A stretch of 64,000 nucleotides of DNA, taken from positions 992,001 through 1,056,000 of the forward strand of contig NZ_OX365700.1 of assembly GCF_947241125.1 (NCBI RefSeq), in the 5' to 3' direction. This document shows positions 17,501 through 24,929 of the stretch, one piece after another (positions within the stretch are counted from its first letter, which is position 1; each line of letters begins with the position of its first letter). Under the pieces are notes generated by a model. The model saw only the letters and a list, made by a program, of their open reading frames with translations. It was not told the origin of the DNA and did not search any database. Origin of the DNA: Nitrospira tepida (GTDB lineage: Bacteria > Nitrospirota > Nitrospiria > Nitrospirales > Nitrospiraceae). A program made the translations under genes and the position numbers.

Positions 17501-17778
17501 ACCTGCACGGCGCCGATCCCATACTTGGCGAAGGACTCCACGTGCTCGACGTTGGAGGCGGAGCTGACCGCCTTTTCAATCTGGTAGACGACGCTCTTTT
17601 CGATGTCGATCGGCGGCGCACCTTTATAGACCACGCCCACGAACACGACCGGCACCTGGATGTTCGGGAACAGATCGACCGGGAGGCGCTGAAGCGACAC
17701 GGCGCCGAGCACGACCATGGCCAGCGAGAGCATCAGGAAGCCGATGCGGTTGCGGAGGGCGAGGAGGGTCAGCCACAT
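14545..17778 (-). CDS. RND-superfamily efflux pump (inner-membrane transporter)
   Basis: 1077 aa, full RND length, with the duplicated layout of twelve membrane helices and two large periplasmic domains. Visible motifs are the start MWLTLLALRNRIGFLMLSLAM, the porter region PVDLFPNIQVPVV, and the proton-relay helix GIGRLVDDSIVELENI with the Asp-Asp pair. The second half contains IMMLGIVVSNGVLLVDYTN. The type is HAE1/AcrB-like and not the heavy-metal type as far as I can see. It is the last gene of a leftward tetR-adaptor-pump operon. No outer-membrane channel gene is in the window, so a shared TolC-type protein is presumed. Confidence 0.93.
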   Translation of the reverse strand: MWLTLLALRNRIGFLMLSLAMVVLGAVSLQRLPVDLFPNIQVPVVFVGVVYKGAPPIDIEKSVVYQIEKAVSSASNVEHVESFAKYGIGAVQVWFNWGADINVGQMEVMQRITQILNQLPPGVLQPFVVKFDVSNIPVAFVTVSSDNLDERALYDLAFNTIAPQIEQINNVAAATVEGGKIRQLNINLDPGLLHARGLSILDVVNAVKASNLILPSGDLKAGNLDYNVFTNNQFKSAEPINDVIVKLDPRGNPVRVRDLGTVTDSSDIQTNVVRTDGNRAVYLRVNKQPIANTVEVVDSLRAQLTKMIGIPPGVQLGISFDQSVYIRQSIANLAEQALHGSVLAAAVILVFLRNLTATLIVSVAIPLSIMVTFVVMYFSGQTLNIFTLGGLALGIGRLVDDSIVELENIQRHLNQTPNRWMAILEAAREVAMPIFASTVTTVVVFLPIFFVVGIAKLLLVPLTVTIAISLFTSFFVSRTITPALCYKFLKPEGPGAGGPAGSWVRFKDWSRRKYESLDAGYQASLTWVLRHRTPVLLAVVAFFCASLLLVPLIGSEFISVTDESQFRIVVRAPVGQRVEKTEQQVAEIERVLREQIRPGELETIVSSTGILQQGRASLFNPNTGPHTSLIQVYLVPPDRRARSQVQIMNDVRPKVLKLFPGVAMFFDPGGIVKRVTSFGSQKAVDVEVYGYEFDKARKVIKQVESIMHEIGDGRWLADIEVSREENYPELDIDVDREKAALLGISEADVANTVLYSLNGNGQTDPIIFTDPETGNEYYISAWLDERFRADLADLENLLLTTKAGEPVLLKNLASIRFNSGPVKIERKYFQRVIHITANPIHQDLGAIAQALEEKFVELQLPPGFTVRLAGQIQQQRETFAGLWFASILALLLVYMVMAAQFKSLIDPFIIMFSVPMGFPGVILMLFLTKTTISTTSFMGVIMMLGIVVSNGVLLVDYTNVLRRRGTALREAVVCAARTRLRPILMTSLATVFGLLPMALVWGTGGETNAPLARSVIGGLSVSTVLTLFLIPLLYLILEERFPRRMREEPGEETDAGGTARRPDQQPIPQPSPAGDIQ

Positions 17779-17788
17779 AGCTGCAAGT

Positions 17789-17887
17789 CGTGATTCGTCA
17801 TGCGTCAGGCGTCAAGCGATTTTGATCCAGCCGAATCCGTTTCGAGGGCGCGTTCACGATTGACGAGTTAGCGATTGACGATTGACG
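17789..17887. repeat. About 100-bp heptamer inverted element (copy 1)
   Basis: The left arm is a row of CGTCAxx-type heptamers (CGTGATT CGTCATG). The right arm, from about 17853 to 17887, is the same pattern inverted (GATTGACG units). It fills the spacer between the adaptor and pump genes. Its right arm lies inside the adaptor frame and encodes that protein's last ~10 residues and stop codon. Confidence 0.65.
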
Positions 17888-19056
17888 TCCTCAAGCGGTT
17901 GCGCCTGCACCGGCGTGTCCTCGTGGACGAGATCCTTCCCCGAGACGATGACCTCTTCGTCGCCGGCCAGGCCCTTGGTAATTTCGATCCGGTTGCCGTT
18001 CCGGGCGCCCAACTCGACCGTGATCCGATGGGCCTTGCTGCCCTGGACGACGTAGACATATTGCAACTCCTCCAACCTAGTGACCGCGTCGAGCGGGATC
18101 TGGATCGCATCGGCATGCTGCCCCACGATCACCTCCACCCGCGCGAACATCCCGCCCTTGAGGGCGAGGTCGGGGTTGGGCAGGTCCACCTCCACTGTCA
18201 TCGTGCGGGTGTTGCGGTTCAGCGCCTGGACCACGCGGGTCACGGTGCCGTGGAAGACCCGGTCGGGGTAGGCCTCCGCCCTGACTTCGGCCGGCTGGCC
18301 GATCTTGATCAACGGCACGTCCTTCTCGACGACCTCGATCATCGTGCGGACCGTGGCGATCTCATGCAGGCTGAGGATGCCCCGCGACATGGTCGAGGTA
18401 CTGGCGGTCGAGCCGGTCACGTAGGCGCCCGGGTCGAGGTTCCGTTCGGCCACATAGCCGGCAAAGGGCGCGCGGATATAGGAATAGGCCAGGTTGGTCT
18501 CCGCCTGCTGCAAGGCCACCTCCATCTGTTTGACCTGCGCCTCCAACGATTCCATCAGCGCAATGGCGGCGTCGTAATTGACCTGGGCCGTGTCCAAGTC
18601 CTGCTGAGACACGAATTGATCCCTAATGAGCGCATTCATGCGGTCCAGAGTCAGCTTCGCATTGTGCACCGAAGCCCGCTGCTGGGTCACCTTGGCGCGC
18701 GCGGCGGCCAGGTTGGCCTTGGCTTGGTTGACAGCATGGACGTAATCCGTATGGTCGATCTCGATCAGCAACTGGTTGGCTTTGACGAAGTCGCCCTTGT
18801 CCACATGCAGCTTGGCGATATACCCGTCGACGCGGGAGAAGATCTGTACGGTCTGGTTCGGAGTGATGTCCGCGGTATAACTCAGTCGGAGATCGACGGC
18901 GCCTCTGGTCGGGGTGGTCGTCCCCACCGTGATGGTCCGGCCCTTGCGCGGGTCCGGCTTGGCCCCGGTGCTGAGCCTGAACACGACCAGGCCCAGGACC
19001 GTGACGAAGATGATCACCCCGAGCACGACGATGGGATGGCGCGTGAGGCGGCTCAT
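17854..19056 (-). CDS. RND periplasmic adaptor (membrane fusion protein)
   Basis: 400 aa. An N-terminal signal anchor (VVLGVIIFVTVLGLVVF) is followed by the biotinyl-lipoyl-like half motif SRVDGYIAKLHVDKGDFVKANQ, a long helical hairpin (~100-160), the second lipoyl half YIRAPFAGYVAERNLDPGAYV, a beta-barrel and the membrane-proximal domain. The adaptor links the inner-membrane pump to an outer-membrane channel. Its start overlaps the tetR stop by 4 bp. The C-terminal tail NRQSLTRQS is unusual because it is translated from the right arm of the heptamer element, which suggests that insertion replaced the original end. Confidence 0.9.
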   Translation of the reverse strand: MSRLTRHPIVVLGVIIFVTVLGLVVFRLSTGAKPDPRKGRTITVGTTTPTRGAVDLRLSYTADITPNQTVQIFSRVDGYIAKLHVDKGDFVKANQLLIEIDHTDYVHAVNQAKANLAAARAKVTQQRASVHNAKLTLDRMNALIRDQFVSQQDLDTAQVNYDAAIALMESLEAQVKQMEVALQQAETNLAYSYIRAPFAGYVAERNLDPGAYVTGSTASTSTMSRGILSLHEIATVRTMIEVVEKDVPLIKIGQPAEVRAEAYPDRVFHGTVTRVVQALNRNTRTMTVEVDLPNPDLALKGGMFARVEVIVGQHADAIQIPLDAVTRLEELQYVYVVQGSKAHRITVELGARNGNRIEITKGLAGDEEVIVSGKDLVHEDTPVQAQPLEDVNRQSLTRQS

Positions 19057-19748
19057 GGGGAGGGAACGGCATTCCTTTCAGCGGTGCTCTTTTCACGCGC
19101 GGGCCTGTCGCGCGCGAGACCGCTCAGAAACAACAAGACATATTCCCGCACGACCTCTTCATGCGTCAGGTGCAGCGGGATGCCGAGGATATCGTGCAGG
19201 AACCGGTGATGCACGATGATGCCGAAGAAGGCCCGGGCGGTTAGTTGGGGGTCGACGGCACGGAAGGCGCCGTCGGCAATCCGCCGGCTGATGTATCCGG
19301 CGAGGAGATCGTAGAACACGCGGTACTGTTGCCGGAAAAACATGGAAGACAGTTCGTGGCCTTCCAGGGCGCTGAACAGGAGCAGGCGCAACATCGTAGG
19401 GTCCGCCCCCTTGCGGATGCGAAAACCGGCCAGCAGGGTGAAGAGGCGCTCGTCGTCCCGGTCCGCCACGGCCTGCTCCAGCGCGGCGCGCAATTCCGAA
19501 TACTGGGCCTTCTCGGCGAGGATCGCGCTGTAGAGCGCCCGCTTGGTGGGAAAATGTTTGAAGAGGAGCGCTTCGCTGACCCCCGCCGCCCTGGCAATAT
19601 CCTTAGTAGTGGTTCCGCTGAAGCCTTTGGCGGCGAACAGGGAGGCTGCCGCGCCGATCAGACTGGCCTGCCGGTCTTGCGCCGACGCACGGCCGTTGCC
19701 GTTGTCGCGAGCCGGTGCCTTGCGAGGTCTGGTGGCGGTCCTGGTCAC
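19053..19748 (-). CDS. TetR-family transcriptional regulator of the efflux operon
   Basis: About 231 aa from the GTG at 19748. The N-terminal helix-turn-helix is clear (GTTTKDIARAAGVSEALLFKHF), followed by a helical ligand-binding domain. A perfect 7-bp palindrome sits 6 bp before this start and is the probable operator, so autorepression of tetR-adaptor-pump by an efflux substrate is likely. It is first in the operon and overlaps the adaptor gene by 4 bp. The frame is open far upstream to 19967, but those residues are not TetR-like. An alternative GTG within the palindrome (19769) cannot be excluded. Confidence 0.88.
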   Translation of the reverse strand: MTRTATRPRKAPARDNGNGRASAQDRQASLIGAAASLFAAKGFSGTTTKDIARAAGVSEALLFKHFPTKRALYSAILAEKAQYSELRAALEQAVADRDDERLFTLLAGFRIRKGADPTMLRLLLFSALEGHELSSMFFRQQYRVFYDLLAGYISRRIADGAFRAVDPQLTARAFFGIIVHHRFLHDILGIPLHLTHEEVVREYVLLFLSGLARDRPAREKSTAERNAVPSP

Positions 19749-19753
19749 GGTAA

Positions 19754-19769
19754 GTGAGTGCTCACTCAC
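19754..19769. promoter_or_regulatory. Palindromic operator for the TetR regulator
   Basis: GTGAGTG, CT, CACTCAC: a perfect inverted repeat immediately upstream of the tetR start. TetR-family dimers bind palindromes of this size, and the position suits autorepression. Confidence 0.7.
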
Positions 19770-20001
19770 CTGAAAGCCTAGCACGCGGTCCTGTCCCGCG
19801 ACAAGATTTGGCGGAAAGGGGGGAGCGCCATCGAAACTGCGGGATGCACCGATGACGGGAGCCCTTTCTCCGGCCCCGTGATCGTCAGACCGGCATTGAC
19901 AGTTGCGGAGACAGTCTGTAGTTTTACGTCGGCCATCATGTGGAGCGTCACAAGCGATCCCGTTCACATTTCAGGTCGTAAGATCACACAAGGAGATGCC
20001 T

Positions 20002-20592
20002 ATGTCGAGCAGGATGCTCATCGGTCTGTTGGCCTGCGTGCTTCTGTTGCCGGTTTCGGCTTTTGCCAAAGAGAAGGGGAAGGGTAAAGAGAAAGAGAAA
20101 AGCGGGTTCACGCTGACCAGCCTCGACATCGTGCCGAACACGAAGATCAGCCTGAAACATGTCTACAGGGGATTCGGCTGCGAGGGAGGGAATCTTTCAC
20201 CCGCCTTAAGCTGGACCGGGGCTCCGGAGGGGACCAAGAGTTTCGCGATCACGGCCTATGATCCGGACGCGCCGACCGGGAGCGGCTGGTGGCATTGGGT
20301 GGTCTACAACATTCCAGCCGATGTCACGGAGCTGAAGACCGGTGCGGGCAGCGCCGACTCGCCGCAACTCCCGCCCGGCGCCGTCCAAGGCAGGACGGAT
20401 TTCGGGACGGTCGGATACGGAGGTCCCTGCCCGCCGGTTGGGCATGGCAAGCACCGGTACATCTTCACGGTCCACGCGCTCAAGGTCGACAAGCTGGATG
20501 TGCCGGCCGATGCCACCGCGGCGCTGGTCGGGTTCATGATCAACGCGAACCGATTGGGCAAGGCGACCCTGACCGGGATCTATGCTCGATAG
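20002..20592 (+). CDS. Exported YbhB/YbcL (PEBP, Raf-kinase-inhibitor-like) protein
   Basis: 196 aa from the ATG at 20002, which has AAGGAG six bases upstream. A signal peptide (MLIGLLACVLLLPVSAFA) is followed by a lysine/glutamate/glycine-rich linker. Then come the PEBP motifs: AYDPDAPTGSGWWHWVVYN and GPCPPVGHGKHRYIFTVHAL. These form the conserved anion-binding pocket. Bacterial PEBP proteins have no agreed function. The gene stands alone between the tetR and pepM transcripts. Confidence 0.92.
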   Translation: MSSRMLIGLLACVLLLPVSAFAKEKGKGKEKEKSGFTLTSLDIVPNTKISLKHVYRGFGCEGGNLSPALSWTGAPEGTKSFAITAYDPDAPTGSGWWHWVVYNIPADVTELKTGAGSADSPQLPPGAVQGRTDFGTVGYGGPCPPVGHGKHRYIFTVHALKVDKLDVPADATAALVGFMINANRLGKATLTGIYAR

Positions 20593-20682
20593 CCTGGAGG
20601 AAGAATTGGCCGCGGCGTGAAGAGGATGCTGCTGGCGAATCGGAAATAAGCGGCGAGGGCGGGCCTTTTCAACAGCCTGTTG

Positions 20683-22362
20683 CTACTGGCGCAGGTTGGC
20701 CCAGGCCTTCTGGTACTCCTCGAAGGAATCGACCTCCATCCAGCCTTTGAAGATCGGCACGGCCTGGACACTGTGGCCCGCGTCGATGAGTTCCTGAATC
20801 ATATCCGTGAAGGAGGCTTTGGCCAGACTCGGCGCTTCATGGAACGGCCGGTCGGCGCGGGATGCCAACAGGCCGCGGTACAAACCGGTCATCGCCTGAA
20901 CGCCCTTCTCCGAAAACATCGCCATGCCGATAAACTCCGCATGGGCCTGTTCATGCGACACATGCTGTCCGATTTTGACGATCCGGTGGTCTTCTTCCGG
21001 CATCACGAAGCGCGACAGGTAGCTGCGGCCTGGCGCCTGCTCGAACGTCACGAGGTCGGGATTGAGGTGCGGCGCCCTGGCCCCCTGCTGTTGGTGATCG
21101 TACCAGGCCAAGTCCACCACCAGCGAAATATCCGCGGGGCTCTTGAGCAACTTTTCCAGGATCGCCCGGTCGAAGATGATGTCGCCGTACAGGACGATGG
21201 TCCGCCCGCGCATTTCGTGCTCGGCGCAGAAGAGCGAGAAAAGCTCCCCCGTTTCCTCGTAACGGTCGTTGTCGTAGTAACGGATGTTCGGGAGCGCGAT
21301 CGCTTCTTTTTTGTAGCCCCGGATCAGCGCGATCTCCTTGATGTCGCAGTCGTTCAAGGCTGCGACCTGCCGCTCCAGGATCGTCTTGCCCTTGATGTCC
21401 AGCAGGCACTTGGGCCGGTCCTCGATCAGCGGCAGCAGGTGTTTCTCGAACCCGGCCGCGGGGATGATCGCCGTGATCTTTTCGCTGCCCACCGGGAGGA
21501 ACTTCTTTTCGTCTTCCTCCATTTGCGGGACGCCGACGATCTCGTAGACTTCCTTCAGCTTGACGATTCGGTCGTTGACCGAGCCCGGGCGCGTGTCCTG
21601 CTTGATCACGTCAAGCGCGTCGCACATGGCCCTGATGCTGGCCCGCACCATCTGATTCGCATAGATCACGATCTTGAACCCCGCCTCTTCCAACTCCGCC
21701 GCCGTGACGCCGTCGAAGATCGTCGGGACCACCACGAGCGGGACCTTCCCCGACCAGCGTTTCGCGACCGTCCGGAGCTCGTCGAACGTGGGGGATTTGG
21801 AATGGATCAGCACGGCGTCGGCGCCGGCGTCGGCGTAGGCTTGTGCGCGCTTCAAGGCCTCATCCTGTCCCCACCCCGCAATGAGCGCTTCGGTTCTCGC
21901 AATGACGACGAATTCCGGGACCGTCTGGGCGGCCTTGGCGGCCTGAATCTTTCCGCAATGTTCTTCGATCGGGATGAGTTCCCGCCGGACCCCCGCGTAG
22001 AAACTGCAACGTTTGGGATAGACGTTGTCTTCGATGCAGATGGCGGCGACGCCCGCCCGCTCCCGGTCGTTCACCGTGCGCATCACGTTCAAGGCGTTGC
22101 CGTAGCCCGTGTCGCAGTCGGCGATGATCGGAATCGAGACGGCCTCGGCGATGTTGCGCTCCACCTCAAGCTGTTCGCTCGACGTGATGAAGCTCGCGTC
22201 GGGAATGCATTTCAAGGACGCGGAGATCGCGAAGCCGCTGGCCCAGATGGCGTCGAAGCCGGCGCGTTCGATCAATTTGGCGCTCAGCGCGTCTTGAGCG
22301 CCGACGGCCTTGATGATGCCGGGTTGTTTGAGCAGAGCGCGTAGTTTCGCTGCGGGGTGCAT
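20683..22362 (-). CDS. pepM: Phosphoenolpyruvate mutase fused to a nucleotidyltransferase
   Basis: 559 aa. Residues ~1-285 are an isocitrate-lyase/PEP-mutase barrel: Asp82 and Asp84 (ADCDTGYGN), Arg156 and His187. Residues ~295-559 are a GT-A nucleotidyltransferase (IIPAAGFEKHLLPLIEDRPKCL is its signature stretch; DRPKCLLDIKGKTILERQ continues it). PEP mutase makes phosphonopyruvate; the fused domain would activate a phosphonate as its CMP derivative, as in known PepM- or transaminase-linked cytidylyltransferases. The gating loop reads EDNVYPKRCS (111-120). Typical mutases have EDKx5NS; here Asn-113 and Cys-119 replace the Lys and Asn, and Cys is the lyase base. Context (decarboxylase, transaminase) still favours a mutase. 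Confidence 0.85.
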   Translation of the reverse strand: MHPAAKLRALLKQPGIIKAVGAQDALSAKLIERAGFDAIWASGFAISASLKCIPDASFITSSEQLEVERNIAEAVSIPIIADCDTGYGNALNVMRTVNDRERAGVAAICIEDNVYPKRCSFYAGVRRELIPIEEHCGKIQAAKAAQTVPEFVVIARTEALIAGWGQDEALKRAQAYADAGADAVLIHSKSPTFDELRTVAKRWSGKVPLVVVPTIFDGVTAAELEEAGFKIVIYANQMVRASIRAMCDALDVIKQDTRPGSVNDRIVKLKEVYEIVGVPQMEEDEKKFLPVGSEKITAIIPAAGFEKHLLPLIEDRPKCLLDIKGKTILERQVAALNDCDIKEIALIRGYKKEAIALPNIRYYDNDRYEETGELFSLFCAEHEMRGRTIVLYGDIIFDRAILEKLLKSPADISLVVDLAWYDHQQQGARAPHLNPDLVTFEQAPGRSYLSRFVMPEEDHRIVKIGQHVSHEQAHAEFIGMAMFSEKGVQAMTGLYRGLLASRADRPFHEAPSLAKASFTDMIQELIDAGHSVQAVPIFKGWMEVDSFEEYQKAWANLRQ

Positions 22363-22371
22363 GGAGCTGCA

Positions 22372-22400
22372 CTATTACGGAAGACGCGGGGCATTGTCAA
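22372..22400 (-). promoter_or_regulatory. Candidate sigma-70 promoter for pepM, nearly leaderless
   Basis: On the minus strand, a perfect TTGACA (22395-22400), a 17-bp spacer and TAATAG (22372-22377). The predicted start site is only a few bases before the ATG at 22362, and no ribosome site is visible, so the mRNA may be leaderless or nearly so. The -10 box is poor. Confidence 0.4.
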
Positions 22401-22447
22401 TATCCATGACAGCTCGCGGGGACGCAAGCCGGTCGACCTCGAGGCCG

Positions 22448-23008
22448 TCAATTGCGGGGCGCGGAGTCGCTTCCCCGCTCGACGGGATAGAACCGTTGGG
22501 CCAAGCTCTGGCTTTCGTAAAAGATGATGCCCTGCTGGGTCTGCGGGTTATAGGTCAGCATGATGTCGGTCTCCGGCCCCTTCCAGTTGAGCGTCTGGAT
22601 CGAGATGTTCGCGATCTGTCCCGGCGTCCGGTCCAATGCGCCGAACCGCGCTTCGAGATAGGCGACGATGCCCCTGTGCGCCTCCAGGCTCTGATACCGG
22701 ATGGTGACGCGGGCGAATTTTCCGTCGATGGCGACGAACTTCATCGACTCGACGATTTGCCCGCCGAACGGAGGCGGCCCGGGTTTCCTTTCGTAGGTCA
22801 CCATGCGGGGCGAGCGATCGACGGCTTGGAAATCGTCCGATTCCTTCAACTCGGCGCCCCAGGGGATGCCCTCGAAATCACGAGGGTCGTTGGTCATGGG
22901 GACCGCATGCGCGGTGGAGCAGGAAAGCCAGGCGGCCAGCGCCGCGCCCACGCCCGCGCCCATGCACCATAGGCGGGACGATCGCGGATGGACGTTGCGG
23001 TGCAGCAC
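22448..23008 (-). CDS. Exported hypothetical protein, paralogue of the next gene
   Basis: 186 aa from the GTG at 23008, which has a perfect AAGGAGGT ribosome site. A signal peptide (GVGAALAAWLSCSTAHA) is followed by MTNDPRDFEGIPWG and later YLEARFGALDRTPGQ and a beta-rich end (GIIFYESQSLAQRF). The motifs MTNDPxxFxGIxWG and YGALDRTPGQ recur in the neighbouring gene, so the two are tandem paralogues. I recognise no named family. It lies between pepM and the phosphonate operon but points away from the latter. Confidence 0.8.
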   Translation of the reverse strand: MLHRNVHPRSSRLWCMGAGVGAALAAWLSCSTAHAVPMTNDPRDFEGIPWGAELKESDDFQAVDRSPRMVTYERKPGPPPFGGQIVESMKFVAIDGKFARVTIRYQSLEAHRGIVAYLEARFGALDRTPGQIANISIQTLNWKGPETDIMLTYNPQTQQGIIFYESQSLAQRFYPVERGSDSAPRN

Positions 23009-23031
23009 GCCGACCTCCTTCGACAGGCGGG

Positions 23032-23559
23032 TTACTCGGCCGAATCGGTCAACGCATCGTTGAATCGGGGAGACAGGACGCGGCTTTCGATGAAGACGAA
23101 CCCGCGCCCGCTCTGCGCTTCGTAGGTGACGTTGATCTCCGTCTGCGGCCCTCTCCAATTGAATTGCTGGTTGAGTCCGCGGATCATCTGCCCCGGAGTC
23201 CTGTCCAGGGCGCCATATTGCTCCTGCAGGTAGGCCATCACCTGTTTATGAGTGTCGTCTCCCCGGTAGCGGATGGTCGCACGGGCGAACTGATCTTGCC
23301 AGGTGGTCAACGTGATGCTGCCGACCGGGATGGCTCCCAACTTGGCGGGACCGTTCGTGAGTTGATAATCCGCGACGTCCTTGCCCGAATAGGTCTGTTG
23401 CAGATCCAATCGGCTGGCCAGCGAATCGCCCCACCGGATGCCGAGAAAGCTGCCGGGGTCGTTGGTCATCTCCGAGGCGGCGGCGGGCTGGCCGGCGAGC
23501 AGGATGAAGCCCGCGAGAGCCACCGTTCCCCGGACCCATGTGCGCGGAGCCTGTGGCAT
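23032..23559 (-). CDS. Exported hypothetical protein, tandem paralogue
   Basis: About 175 aa. Signal peptide (GTVALAGFILLAGQPAAA), then MTNDPGSFLGIRWGDSL, a middle IRYRGDDTHKQVMAYLQEQ and YGALDRTPGQMIRG, and a beta-rich end (GFVFIESRVLSPRF). It is the upstream member of a two-gene set with the 22448-23008 gene, separated by 23 bp. The start codon is not fixed by a ribosome site; the ATG before the signal peptide was taken. Function unknown. Confidence 0.75.
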   Translation of the reverse strand: MPQAPRTWVRGTVALAGFILLAGQPAAASEMTNDPGSFLGIRWGDSLASRLDLQQTYSGKDVADYQLTNGPAKLGAIPVGSITLTTWQDQFARATIRYRGDDTHKQVMAYLQEQYGALDRTPGQMIRGLNQQFNWRGPQTEINVTYEAQSGRGFVFIESRVLSPRFNDALTDSAE

Positions 23560-23645
23560 GGCGAACGCTAGCACGGTCGGCCCGATCGGCGCAACGGACC
23601 GCCATGGCGCATGGAAAGTCTGTGATGGGCCGGCGCGCTTAACGA

Positions 23646-23675
23646 TTGAGAATCGTGAAAGGGCTTGGCTATAAT
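23646..23675 (+). promoter_or_regulatory. Strong sigma-70 promoter of the phosphonate operon
   Basis: TTGAGA (23646-23651), an 18-bp spacer and a perfect TATAAT (23670-23675), with a predicted start site near 23682, 22 bp before the ATG at 23704. It also excludes the longer frame start at 23665. Confidence 0.65.
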
Positions 23676-23703
23676 CCGGTTTCTTTACCGACGGCGAGGG
23701 GAT

Positions 23704-24219
23704 ATGAGCGACGGCAATCAGATGATCGAGAGCGATGTCTTCGTCGAGGCGCTCCAAGAAATCGGGATCGACTTTTTCACCGGCGTGCCGGACTCCATTC
23801 TCGGCGGGATCATCGAAACCTTGATGGAGCGGCGCCTGTACGTGCCGGCCACGCGGGAGGACGAAGCCCTGGCGATGGCGGCGGGGGCCTATATGGCGGG
23901 GAAGGTCCCGGCGGTCCTGATGCAGAATTCCGGGCTCGGGACCTCGCTCAATACGCTGATCTCGTTGAATCTTATTTATCAGCAGCCCTGCGTGTTGATC
24001 GTGTCGTGGCGCGGCTTTCAGGGGAAGGATGCCCCGGAGCATCTCGTGATGGGGCAAACGATGCCGCAGTTGTTGGATTTGATGAAGATTCCCCACCGCA
24101 CGCTGTCGGCCGGCACCATCAAAGAAGATCTCCGCTGGACGGCCGAGACGTTCATGAAGCAGCGAATTCCCCTGGCCCTGATCATCAAGAAGGGCGTGAT
24201 CAAGAGTTTGCATCCGTGA
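23704..24219 (+). CDS. Phosphonopyruvate decarboxylase, alpha (Pyr-domain) subunit
   Basis: 171 aa; ATG after GAGGGGAT. This is the N-terminal half of a thiamine-diphosphate decarboxylase: FTGVPDSILGGIIETL, then the TREDEALAMAAGAYMAGK stretch with the activating Glu, and QNSGLGTSLNTLISLN. It converts phosphonopyruvate to phosphonoacetaldehyde, the step that pulls the unfavourable mutase reaction forward. The enzyme is split into two genes, as in sulfopyruvate decarboxylase ComD/ComE of coenzyme M synthesis. The neighbouring mutase and transaminase favour the phosphonate reaction. First gene of the operon. Confidence 0.88.
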   Translation: MSDGNQMIESDVFVEALQEIGIDFFTGVPDSILGGIIETLMERRLYVPATREDEALAMAAGAYMAGKVPAVLMQNSGLGTSLNTLISLNLIYQQPCVLIVSWRGFQGKDAPEHLVMGQTMPQLLDLMKIPHRTLSAGTIKEDLRWTAETFMKQRIPLALIIKKGVIKSLHP

Positions 24220-24230
24220 GCGGGTGAAAC

Positions 24231-24329
24231 CGTCATTCGTCACCCGTCAATCGTCAATTGCATCGGAGTGTAACAAAAGCAGAAGGTCTACGGTTGACGT
24301 TTGGCGAATGGCGATTGACGCTTGACGAG
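24231..24329. repeat. About 100-bp heptamer inverted element (copy 2)
   Basis: Left arm CGTCATT CGTCACC CGTCAAT CGTCAAT; central spacer; right arm TTGACG, GGCGAAT, GGCGATTGACG, CTTGACGAG, the inverse pattern. It occupies almost all of the spacer between the two decarboxylase subunit genes. Confidence 0.65.
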
Positions 24330-24350
24330 TACTGATGGGGAGACAGTGAC

Positions 24351-24929
24351 ATGAAACCTGAAGAAGGGACGATGCAGAGCCGGGCGCGGGCGATGGAGGC
24401 CTTGCTGGGGCTGCTGACCGATCAGCCCGTCATCATCTGTAACGGCTTCCCCTCGCGGGAGGCGTTCAAGATCGCCGACCGGCCCACGCATTTCTATATG
24501 ATCGGATCGATGGGCGTGGCGGCGGCCATCGGGCTGGGCGTGGCGCTCTCGAAGCCTCAGAAGAAGGTCGTTGTGTTCGACGGCGACGGCAACGTCCTGA
24601 TGGGCATGGGGACGCTCGCGACGGTGGGCGCGACCAAGCCCAAGAATTTCCTCCATGTCGTGTTCGACAATGAAGTCTACGGCAGCACGGGCAACCAGCC
24701 GACCTATTCGCGGGTGGTCCGGCTGGATCAGGTGGCCAAGGCCGCGGGCTATGTCAACGTCGAGCGGGTGATCGAGCGCGAAGATCTGGTGTACGAGTTC
24801 AAGGAGATGCTCGCCAAGGACGGGCCCAGCTTCTTGTTGGTGAAGGTCAACGAATGGGTGGAGGACGTCGGGCGGGTCATGCACGACCCGCCCGTCATTA
24901 CGCAACGGTTCAAGAAAGCCATCGAGTAA
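24351..24929 (+). CDS. Phosphonopyruvate decarboxylase, beta (TPP-binding) subunit
   Basis: 192 aa; ATG with GGGGAG eight bases upstream. It is the C-terminal half of the same enzyme: GSMGVAAAIGLGVALSKPQK, then the thiamine-diphosphate/Mg motif GDGNVLMGMGTLATVG and a downstream NEVYGSTGNQPT. The GDG...N spacing of about 27 residues is normal. It pairs with the alpha subunit 131 bp upstream; the gap is filled by a heptamer element, whereas such subunits are usually nearly adjacent. The stop codon is directly followed by another heptamer element. Confidence 0.9.
   Translation: MKPEEGTMQSRARAMEALLGLLTDQPVIICNGFPSREAFKIADRPTHFYMIGSMGVAAAIGLGVALSKPQKKVVVFDGDGNVLMGMGTLATVGATKPKNFLHVVFDNEVYGSTGNQPTYSRVVRLDQVAKAAGYVNVERVIEREDLVYEFKEMLAKDGPSFLLVKVNEWVEDVGRVMHDPPVITQRFKKAIE

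Noticed and set aside
20680-22344. 554-codon plus-strand frame opposite pepM
   Set aside because: Mirror of the pepM reading frame with shadow-type composition.
23704-24929. Sulfopyruvate decarboxylase (ComD/ComE) as alternative identity
   Set aside because: The split layout fits both, but the neighbouring mutase, transaminase and nucleotidyltransferases point to phosphonates, and no other coenzyme M gene is present.
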